8,831 nt of DNA, taken from NCBI GenBank assembly GCA_026984385.1, contig JALSSH010000370.1, positions 1-8,831 on the forward strand, written 5' to 3'. The notes beneath the pieces were generated by a model. It was not told where the DNA came from. It worked only from the letters and a program-made list of their open reading frames with translations, and ran no database searches. Source of the stretch: Ardenticatenia bacterium. Its GTDB lineage: Bacteria > Chloroflexota > Anaerolineae > Aggregatilineales > Aggregatilineaceae. The number at the start of each line of letters is the position of its first letter. Position 1 is the first letter of the stretch. This document shows positions 1 through 4,658 of the stretch, piece by piece. The translations under genes were made by a program, and so were the position numbers.

Positions 1-1
1 T

Positions 2-25
2 TTTGAGCGCATGAGTCAGGGCTAG
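2..25 (+). CDS. Possible 3' end of an upstream gene (partial)
   Basis: One frame stays open from the left edge for seven codons (FERMSQG) and ends in TAG at 23-25. This is 16 nt before the ruvA start and close to the ruvA ribosome binding site. In many bacteria ruvC lies directly upstream of ruvA, so this could be the tail of ruvC. Seven residues are far too few to identify a family, and the other two forward frames also stop within 14 nt. Treat it as a placeholder only. Confidence 0.2.
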   Translation, partial: FERMSQG

Positions 26-41
26 GGGAAAGGGCGCGCAC

Positions 42-617
42 ATGATCGATCTTGTCACGGGCCAAGTGGCCGCCATCAGCGGGGATTATTTGGTGGTGTT
101 GGTGGGGGGCGTGGGGCTGCGAGTGTACGTGCCCGCCACCGTGCATGACCACGTGAGCAGCATCGGCCAGACGGTCACGTTGTATACGTATCTACAGGTG
201 CGGGAAGACGCGCTGACGCTTTACGGCTTTATAGACCAAGAAGAGCGCCTGCTTTTTGAAACGCTGCTCGGCATCCGAGGGGTGGGGCCACGTGTGGCGC
301 TCTCGATCTTGAGCACGCTCACCGCCGAACATCTTTACCACGCGGTGGCCCACGAAGAGCCGGAAATCCTGACGCGCGTTCCGGGCGTCGGAAAAAAGTT
401 GGCCCAGCGAATGCTGCTCGAACTCAAGGATCGGCTGAACGTGTTGCCGATGGGTGAACTGGCTGCCATTAGCGAGGTGGATACCGACGTGCTGGCTGCG
501 CTGACCGCGCTCGGCTATAGCGTGGTGGAAGCGCAAGCCGCGCTGCAATCGATCCCGCGCGACGCGCCCGCCGACGTGGAAACGCGCGTGCGCCTGGCGC
601 TGGAATATTTCGGCTAA
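42..617 (+). CDS. ruvA: Holliday junction branch migration protein RuvA
   Basis: RuvA binds four-way DNA junctions as a tetramer, loads the RuvB motor onto them and presents them to RuvC during recombinational repair. The protein has 191 residues, close to the usual family length of about 200. The order is an OB-fold domain (about 1-62) containing the acidic pin in REDALTLYGF (E55 and D56, as in E. coli RuvA). Two helix-hairpin-helix motifs follow, GIRGVGPRVA (78-87) and RVPGVGKKLAQRM (112-124), which grip the DNA backbone. The C-terminal three-helix domain (about 147-191) includes ALTALGYS and is the part that contacts RuvB. The start is the ATG at 42, preceded by a purine-rich GGGGAAAGGG site. 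The next gene, thyX, starts only 14 nt after the stop, so the two are probably co-transcribed. ruvB is not in the window. The assignment is secure. Confidence 0.97.
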   Translation: MIDLVTGQVAAISGDYLVVLVGGVGLRVYVPATVHDHVSSIGQTVTLYTYLQVREDALTLYGFIDQEERLLFETLLGIRGVGPRVALSILSTLTAEHLYHAVAHEEPEILTRVPGVGKKLAQRMLLELKDRLNVLPMGELAAISEVDTDVLAALTALGYSVVEAQAALQSIPRDAPADVETRVRLALEYFG

Positions 618-631
618 AGGGAGAGCAAATT

Positions 632-1345
632 ATGCCCGTGCCACAAGAGTTGATCGGCAAGCGCGTTGAGGTGCTGGATCGCGGTTGGATTGAGTTGCAG
701 GACATGATGGGCGACGATCTGGCAATTGTCAACGCGGCGCGCGTCTCCTTCCTGGGGGAAAGCAAAGGGCCGGAGCGCGACAAAAAGCTGCTCTTTTACC
801 TGCTCCAACACCGCCACACTTCCCCTTTTGAGCAGGTTGAGTTCAAGTTTCGTGTGCGCGCGCCGCTGGTCACGTGGTGGCAATGGGTGCGGCATCGCAC
901 TTTCCACTACCAGAGCGTTAACGCTCAGTCCGGACGCTATACGCCTTTCCAAGACGACGACTTTTACGCGCCGCAAGCCTGGCGCGCTCAGGCCCGCACC
1001 AATAAGCAGGCCAGCGCGGGCACGGTCAGCGCACAAGAAGCCGCCGAACTCGACGCGCTGCTGCAAGAGCACTACGCCCAGAGCTACGCGCTCTACCGGC
1101 AAGCGTTGGAACGAGGCGTCGCGCGTGAGCTGGCGCGCTTATTTTTGCCCGCTTTCGCGTTGTACTACACCTGGATCGTGAAGGTGGACGCGCTCAATTT
1201 GATGCACTTTTTGCAATTGCGGCTCAGCCGCGAAGCGCAGTACGAAATCCGCGTCTACGCTCGGGCGATCTACGAGGAGTTCTTCCGTTCGGCTTTGCCC
1301 TGGACGGCGGAGGCGTTCGAGCGCTTTATGTTGCGCGCGGAGTAA
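632..1345 (+). CDS. thyX: FAD-dependent thymidylate synthase ThyX
   Basis: ThyX makes dTMP from dUMP using methylene-tetrahydrofolate, NADPH and FAD, and replaces the unrelated ThyA. The protein has 237 residues, normal for the family. Visible landmarks are RHTSPFEQVEFKFRVRAP (61-78), matching the family's conserved H-x-SPFE region. The FAD/dUMP signature is at 87-103 (RHR at 87-89, then SVNAQSGRY). The C-terminal LNLMHFLQLRL and AQYEIRVYA segment (188-210) holds the arginine that binds dUMP. The signature is unusual: the classic form is RHR, seven residues, then Ser, with NE in the middle. Here ten residues separate RHR from S100 and the usual Glu is A98. The ATG at 632 has an AGGGAG ribosome binding site at 618-623, immediately after the ruvA stop. 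The gene reads to a TAA without disruption. The family is certain; the meaning of the signature variant is not. Confidence 0.95.
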   Translation: MPVPQELIGKRVEVLDRGWIELQDMMGDDLAIVNAARVSFLGESKGPERDKKLLFYLLQHRHTSPFEQVEFKFRVRAPLVTWWQWVRHRTFHYQSVNAQSGRYTPFQDDDFYAPQAWRAQARTNKQASAGTVSAQEAAELDALLQEHYAQSYALYRQALERGVARELARLFLPAFALYYTWIVKVDALNLMHFLQLRLSREAQYEIRVYARAIYEEFFRSALPWTAEAFERFMLRAE

Positions 1346-1359
1346 ACAGAACAAGTAAA

Positions 1360-1402
1360 GCCCCTTGCTGGGGGGGGACAAGGCCCTTTCCCCAGCAGGG
1401 GC
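1360..1402. terminator. Hairpin between convergent genes, probable transcription terminator
   Basis: GCCCCTTGCTGGGG (1360-1373) can pair with CCCCAGCAGGGGC (1390-1402), leaving one bulged base and a 16-nt loop. It lies between the stop of thyX (1345) and the stop of the convergent lipoprotein gene (1410), the expected place for a shared terminator. On the minus strand the stem is followed by a T-rich run (CTTTACTTGTTCTGTTTACT); the plus-strand side lacks a T tract. It is therefore best read as a terminator for the lipoprotein operon, possibly working in both directions. Confidence 0.6.
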
Positions 1403-1409
1403 GCATCCC

Positions 1410-1979
1410 TTACGGCGAAACCACGATCTCCCCGCTCAGTCCTCGGCACACGTGTTGGCCGTTTTCGTCCAGCGGCCACACTTCCCAGCCGTACACGCCC
1501 GCCACGCTGAAAAGCTCGCCCGCAAAAGCGTAACTGCCGCCTTGTACCACTTCGCGGATTTGCGCGTCTCCGCTCGGCGGCCACAGCGAGACTTCGTAGT
1601 CCGGATATTGCTCAATCGGCTGCCAGGCGATCAAAACCGACTCGCCGGTCTTGATGTGCGTTGTGCCTTCGCTGAGCACGTCGAACTCAAAGCAATAGTC
1701 CGGCGCGGAAGCGGGTTTGGTCGGGCCGATGGGCGGGGTGAGCGACGCCGCCAGCATCTCCGGCGCCAGGGTGGGGCGCGCGGTTGGGCTGGGTGGCACG
1801 GGGCTGGGGGTCCAGGTGGGAGGAAAAACGCTATCGTTTCCCTCTCCTTCGGCAGGCGCGTTGGCCTCGGTCGGCGGAGCGGGAGTGTCGGCTGGCCCTG
1901 TGTTTTCTTTGCCGCCGCACGCGCTCAGCGCCAACAGCAACGCGATCGTCAATAGCGCGAAAAATCCTATGCGCCGCAT
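1410..1979 (-). CDS. Putative lipoprotein with Pro/Thr-rich linker and Ig-like C-terminal domain
   Basis: The 189-residue protein begins with a lipoprotein signal: MRR, a hydrophobic core (5-18) and the lipobox LSAC, with C21 as the predicted lipidated cysteine. A disordered linker rich in Pro, Thr, Ala and acidic residues (about 22-93) follows. It contains FPPTWTPSP, a linker style typical of Chloroflexota surface proteins. The C-terminal part (about 94-189) looks like a beta-sandwich: SVLIAWQPIEQYPDYEVSLW and AGVYGWEVWPLDENGQHVC resemble fibronectin/Ig-type strands. C96 and C178 could form a disulfide. The likely location is the outer face of the cytoplasmic membrane. The ATG at 1979 is preceded by a strong AGGAGG (1985-1990) that overlaps the stop of the upstream membrane-protein gene, indicating translational coupling. 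No enzymatic motif is seen and the function is unknown. Confidence 0.85.
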   Translation of the reverse strand: MRRIGFFALLTIALLLALSACGGKENTGPADTPAPPTEANAPAEGEGNDSVFPPTWTPSPVPPSPTARPTLAPEMLAASLTPPIGPTKPASAPDYCFEFDVLSEGTTHIKTGESVLIAWQPIEQYPDYEVSLWPPSGDAQIREVVQGGSYAFAGELFSVAGVYGWEVWPLDENGQHVCRGLSGEIVVSP

Positions 1980-1988
1980 GGCATCCTC

Positions 1989-2366
1989 CTACAAAACATA
2001 ACCGTAAACCAGCCCGAAAAGCAGCAACAACACCGCAAAAAGCAGTCCGATCCCGCCCAACAGCACATACCACACGCTGCGCGGGTGCGCTTGCCAGGGT
2101 TGAGCAGGGTCTTGGCTAAAGCCGACAAGCACCCACCAACCATACCCGTAGAGCGCAAACCCTGCCACCACCACGATCCCAAGCGCCAATGTCGCGTCTG
2201 GATGTTCTTCCAGGGGGCCGATGCCCAGCACTTTAGCCACCGCCCACCACACGATCCCCGAAAGGACGAGCGTAATCACAAAGCTGAGCGCGATCCGCCC
2301 CGCGCGCGGCCAGCGTTCGAGCCGTGCCATCCACAGCGCCATGCGCGTTTCCGAACTTTGCGGCAT
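1989..2366 (-). CDS. Small integral membrane protein, three predicted helices, unknown function
   Basis: The 125-residue protein has a short basic N-terminus (RLERWPRAGR, 16-24) followed by three hydrophobic segments at about 25-46, 58-82 and 98-123. The third ends almost at the C-terminus. Short loops separate them: a hydrophilic one with EEHPDAT after the first segment, and one with QDPAQPWQAHPR after the second. By the positive-inside rule the N-terminus is probably cytoplasmic. No family signature is recognised. The ATG at 2366 has a good ribosome binding site, AGGAGGG (2371-2377 read on the minus strand). The stop codon (1989-1991) overlaps the ribosome binding site of the following lipoprotein gene, so the two form an operon. 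They may act at the same membrane, but no role can be assigned. Confidence 0.8.
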   Translation of the reverse strand: MPQSSETRMALWMARLERWPRAGRIALSFVITLVLSGIVWWAVAKVLGIGPLEEHPDATLALGIVVVAGFALYGYGWWVLVGFSQDPAQPWQAHPRSVWYVLLGGIGLLFAVLLLLFGLVYGYVL

Positions 2367-2401
2367 AATCCCCTCCTGTCTTTCTGCACGGGCTGCTTTT
2401 G

Positions 2402-2430
2402 ATTATAGTCTATTTGCGCGAACGGGCATT
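2402..2430 (-). promoter_or_regulatory. Candidate promoter for the membrane protein-lipoprotein operon
   Basis: Read on the minus strand, 2407-2402 is a perfect TATAAT, 36 nt upstream of the membrane-protein start codon. The -35 position at 17-bp spacing (2430-2425) reads AATGCC and is a poor match, so an activator or an alternative sigma factor may be needed. The box overlaps a plus-strand TATAGT (2404-2409) suited to the divergent rnhA, so the two transcription units may compete for polymerase. Confidence 0.5.
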
Positions 2431-2437
2431 CGCGCGA
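2414..2437. promoter_or_regulatory. Inverted repeat in the divergent promoter region
   Basis: TTGCGCGAA (2414-2422) and TTCGCGCGA (2429-2437) are inverted around a 6-nt loop, nine pairs with one G-T. The repeat covers the -35 area of the minus-strand promoter and ends just before the probable rnhA ribosome binding site (GGAAGAG, 2439-2445). It could be an operator for both genes or a hairpin in the rnhA leader. The pairing is seen; the role is inference. Confidence 0.4.
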
Positions 2438-2448
2438 CGGAAGAGCCG

Positions 2449-3348
2449 ATGAGCGACAAACCTCACGTGACCATTTACACCGACGGCGGCGCCGACCCCA
2501 ACCCCGGGCCGGGCGGTTGGGCCGCGCTCCTGATCGCCGACAGTGGGCACACCAAAGAGCTGAGCGGGGCCGAGCGCACCACCACCAATAACCGCATGGA
2601 GCTGACGGCGGCGTTGCAAGCGTTGCGCGCGCTCAAGCGCCCGGCCCGCGTGGACTTTTACACGGACTCGCAATATCTGCGGCGCGGCGTCACCGAATGG
2701 ATGGACGCTTGGGCGGCGCGTGGCTGGCGTCGCAAAGGCGATAAAGCCGTCGAAAACGTGGATTTGTGGCAGGCTTTGCGTGAGGAAACCCGCCGCCATG
2801 CGATCGCTTGGCACTGGGTCAAGGGGCACGCGGGCGACGCTCATAACGAGCGCGTGGATCGGTTGGCGACGGCGGCGCGGCGCAAACTGGTCGGCGCGGG
2901 CACGGGGAACTTCGCGCCGCAGTACGAGATCGCGCTGCGCGTTTCTGTGCCGCGCGGGGCGGAAACGGGCGGTTACGCCTTCCGCGTGCGCGATATGGAG
3001 GCGGACACCGTCGAAACGCATAGCGGCCAGGTGCACAAGGTCACCAGCAATCGGCTGGGGCTGTTGGCGGCGCAACGGGCGTTGGAACACACGCCGCAAG
3101 GGGCGGCGGTGCGCGTCTATTGCCCGGACGACTATTTGCATAAGGGCATGACGCGCTGGTTGAGCGGTTGGCAAAAACGCGGTTGGCGCACACGCGGCGG
3201 CGAGCCGGTCAAAAACCGCGATGCGTGGCAGGCGCTGGCGCAATTGGCGGGCGCGCGTCGGGTGCAGTGGGTCTTGGAGCGCAACCATGCGGCGGATTTT
3301 GCCGATGGGCTGGATAAGTTGGCAACCGATGCAGCGCGCCGAGCATAG
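2449..3348 (+). CDS. rnhA: Ribonuclease HI with a second, catalytically degenerate RNase H domain
   Basis: RNase HI cuts the RNA strand of RNA-DNA hybrids, clearing R-loops and primers. Residues 1-147 align along their length with E. coli RNase HI. They include TDGGADPNPGPGGW (11-24, D12), NNRMELTAAL (47-56, E51), YTDSQYLRRG (71-80, D73), VKGHAG (124-129, H127) and NERVDRLA (133-140, D137). All four catalytic carboxylates and the basic handle (84-107) are present. The protein then continues to 299 residues, about twice the usual 150. Residues 158-298 are a second copy of the fold. 237-281 aligns without gaps to 84-128 (about 17 of 45 identical), and SNRLGLLAAQRAL (200-212) matches the E51 helix. 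In this copy the equivalents of D12, E51 and D73 are non-acidic (G204 and P226 for the last two); only D289, matching D137, remains. The ATG at 2449 is the only good start: upstream codons in frame run into the divergent gene. The activity of domain 1 is very likely; domain 2 is probably a binding or structural module. Confidence 0.93.
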   Translation: MSDKPHVTIYTDGGADPNPGPGGWAALLIADSGHTKELSGAERTTTNNRMELTAALQALRALKRPARVDFYTDSQYLRRGVTEWMDAWAARGWRRKGDKAVENVDLWQALREETRRHAIAWHWVKGHAGDAHNERVDRLATAARRKLVGAGTGNFAPQYEIALRVSVPRGAETGGYAFRVRDMEADTVETHSGQVHKVTSNRLGLLAAQRALEHTPQGAAVRVYCPDDYLHKGMTRWLSGWQKRGWRTRGGEPVKNRDAWQALAQLAGARRVQWVLERNHAADFADGLDKLATDAARRA

Positions 3349-3426
3349 AACTTGCGTGAGGAAGCATTAAGTAAGCTGCGCTTTGCCGTGAGAATGCATG
3401 GAGGCTTAAGAGTTTGGGCGCGTAAA

Positions 3427-3459
3427 TCCCTTGCGAAGGGACGGGGGGCGTGTTATATT
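3427..3459 (+). promoter_or_regulatory. Candidate promoter for the MBL-fold gene, with a small hairpin
   Basis: TTGCGA (3431-3436) and TATATT (3454-3459) are separated by 17 bp and match the -35 and -10 consensus at four and five of six positions. This lies within the 175-nt gap between rnhA and the MBL-fold gene and would give a leader of about 60 nt. TCCCTT/AAGGGA (3427-3432 and 3436-3441) forms a 6-bp hairpin over the -35 box, possibly part of an operator or a weak rnhA terminator. A second candidate is TTTACG (3461-3466) with TATACT (3484-3489), also 17 bp apart. The stretch is locally AT-rich in a GC-rich genome, which supports a regulatory role. Confidence 0.5.
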
Positions 3460-3523
3460 ATTTACGGCTTTTTAATGAGTTCTTATACTTGGGCTGCGTG
3501 GGGATTCCCGGACGGGAGCACCG

Positions 3524-4144
3524 ATGATAGACCGAATCCACTGGCTGGGACATGCGAGCTTTCGGGTCGAAGGCCCACCGCTCATTTACATCAATCCCTG
3601 GCGAGTGGCGCGTTCGGCCTTTCACGCAGACGTGATCCTCATCTCCAACGACCAGTACGATCACTGTTCCCCCGCCGACGTGGAAAAGTTGCGTGGCCCG
3701 CAAACGGTGGTGCTTGCCAGCGAGCGGGCGGCTTTTGCTTTGGGGGAGGGCGTCACCGTGTTACGCCCCTGGCAGAGCTTTAACGTCGGCGCTGCGCGCA
3801 TTACCGCCGTGCCCGCCTATACTTACTCCGACCACCATCCGATTTCCAAAGGGGAACTCGGATTTGTTATTTCTATCGGCTACGACGACATCTACTACAC
3901 CGGTTACACCGACCTTGTGCCGGAGCTGGAGCACATCCACGCGGACGTGGTGATCGTGCCGTTGCTGAACGGGCAAGGCGCGCTTTCTGTTGAGCGCGCG
4001 GCGGAACTGGCACGGACGGTCGGCGCGCGTTGGGTCGTGCCCAGCCATTGGGGGCTGCAAGGGGGCACGCACTATGACGTGCAAGCGCTGGCCCGCGAGC
4101 TTGCCGGTGAGGCAGAGGTGGTTGGCGGGGTCGGCGTGCGGTAA
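3524..4144 (+). CDS. Metallo-beta-lactamase-fold protein (UlaG-like) with altered metal-binding motifs
   Basis: The 206-residue protein follows the pattern of the UlaG-like branch of the metallo-beta-lactamase superfamily. It has WLGHASFRVEG (7-17), IYINPW (21-26; normally DPW), SNDQYDHCSPAD (41-52), AVPAYTYSDHHPISKGELGFVI (95-116), YYTGYTD (124-130), IVPLLNG (144-150) and VVPSHWG (171-177). In active members the first motif is HxHxDH; here the two leading histidines are N42 and Q44, and only D46 and H47 remain. The bridging aspartate of the GDTD motif is Y128. H175 and H104/H105 are still present. At least three canonical metal ligands are thus gone while the scaffold is intact, so hydrolase activity through a normal two-metal centre is doubtful. 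No signal peptide is seen; the protein is probably cytoplasmic. The ATG at 3524 has a CGGGAG ribosome binding site (3513-3518). It is probably monocistronic. Fold assignment is confident; substrate and activity are unknown. Confidence 0.85.
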   Translation: MIDRIHWLGHASFRVEGPPLIYINPWRVARSAFHADVILISNDQYDHCSPADVEKLRGPQTVVLASERAAFALGEGVTVLRPWQSFNVGAARITAVPAYTYSDHHPISKGELGFVISIGYDDIYYTGYTDLVPELEHIHADVVIVPLLNGQGALSVERAAELARTVGARWVVPSHWGLQGGTHYDVQALARELAGEAEVVGGVGVR

Positions 4145-4417
4145 AATGAACGTTAGAAAAGCGTTTTTTGAAACCTTTAGGCTCGCTAAAAAATTTACAC
4201 CCATCAAAAGCGTTTGGATGCAAATAGATTTTAGCTACTAAATTTTAGCTTTCGCGTGGAGCTTGCCGGCAAGCACACGCACCGCGAAACAAAAAGTCTT
4301 TTACTTACTTAGACTTGGCGAACTAGAGGAGCATTTGATCATCTCAACGACCGACGCACGCTTACCAACTACATTTCTCGAATAGACTTTTGTTCCACCT
4401 ACTTAGGCTTATGTCGT
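4145..4417. other. AT-rich gene-free stretch with small inverted and direct repeats
   Basis: From the MBL-fold stop to the hairpin at 4418 no plausible gene is seen. Positions 4141-4440 are about 43% GC by hand count, falling to about 32% in the first 60 nt, against a much higher value in the neighbours. Visible elements are a 9-bp direct repeat ATTTTAGCT (4228-4236 and 4242-4250), a structured inverted repeat at 4250-4289, and AAGTCT/AGACTT (4294-4299 and 4311-4316) around an 11-nt loop. The composition and hairpins would suit an unrecognised small RNA or decayed foreign DNA. No tmRNA, RNase P, SRP or riboswitch signature could be matched by eye. Confidence 0.45.
4250..4289. repeat. Nested inverted repeat with a perfect 14-bp palindrome
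   Basis: TTTCGCG (4250-4256) pairs with CGCGAAA (4283-4289). Inside lies the perfect palindrome GCTTGCCGGCAAGC (4261-4274). Together they give a two-tier structure in the AT-rich stretch. It could be a protein-binding palindrome or the core hairpin of a small RNA. It is not followed by a T tract on either strand, so it is not a standard terminator. Confidence 0.5.
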
Positions 4418-4442
4418 AAGCGGCCCCGTTTTGGGGTCGCTT
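4418..4442. terminator. Strong hairpin, terminator-like, between convergent genes
   Basis: AAGCGGCCCC (4418-4427) pairs with GGGGTCGCTT (4433-4442) around a GTTTT loop: ten pairs including one G-T. It is the most stable simple hairpin downstream of the MBL-fold gene, and on the other strand it lies past the end of the phosphatase gene. The plus-strand flank (CGCGTTTAG) is only weakly T-rich, so it may be a terminator for either side or the 3' end of a small RNA from 4145-4417. Confidence 0.5.
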
Positions 4443-4491
4443 CGCGTTTAGGGCTGTGCGCGGAGCTTTCCTCGGCTGGCTGAATTTCCGC

Positions 4492-4600
4492 CCGCCGCTT
4501 TGGGCGCGCCGCCTAGCCGCGCGGAGCGCGGCTGACGCGCGGCATTCGCCGCGCGTGGTGCGCCGAATGGCGCACGGGCGGCGCGCCCACTCGACGGCGG
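4492..4600. repeat. Cloverleaf-like inverted-repeat element (four-way junction)
   Basis: A perfect 13-bp stem (4501-4513 with 4577-4589) encloses three perfect hairpins. They are 4515-4522/4526-4533 (8 bp, loop GGA), 4535-4543/4548-4556 (9 bp, loop ATTC) and 4558-4564/4569-4575 (7 bp, loop GAAT). Exactly one unpaired base lies at each junction (T4514, G4534, G4557, G4576). In the 89-nt core 74 bases are paired and 11 are in loops. CCGCCG/CGGCGG (4492-4497 and 4595-4600) adds six pairs beyond an internal loop. There are no T-arm or anticodon-like tRNA features. The element starts about 60 nt past the stop of the minus-strand phosphatase gene, so it would lie in that transcript's 3' end. The pairing is seen directly; possible roles (mobile repeat, RNA, terminator, protein-binding DNA) are inference. 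Confidence 0.75.
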
Positions 4601-4658
4601 ACGCTCCCCGGCAGCGGACATTTCCCGACCGCCCACGTTCCCCGTCCCTGCCGCGCGC

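Noticed and set aside
2410..3288. A 292-codon open frame on the minus strand opposite rnhA
   Set aside because: The plus strand carries unmistakable RNase H motifs. The antisense product is Arg/Pro/Ala-rich without domain features, and its start lies inside the divergent promoter region.
3352..3783. A 143-codon plus-strand frame starting just after rnhA
   Set aside because: It overlaps the MBL-fold gene in another frame for most of its length, covers the promoter region, and its product has no domain character.
4150..4170. A terminator directly after the MBL-fold gene
   Set aside because: There is a run of six T (4164-4169), but the preceding inverted repeat (AACG/CGTT) is only 4 bp, too short to call.
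4331..4386. A 16-codon peptide starting at a TTG after a GAGGAG site in the AT-rich stretch
   Set aside because: The spacing between the site and the start is only 3 nt, and the peptide has no notable features. It cannot be told from chance.
4501..4589. The cloverleaf as a tRNA gene
   Set aside because: The size is similar, but arm lengths are wrong: a 13-bp closing stem and loops of only 3-4 nt. There is no seven-base anticodon loop and no GTTCGAATC-like T arm.
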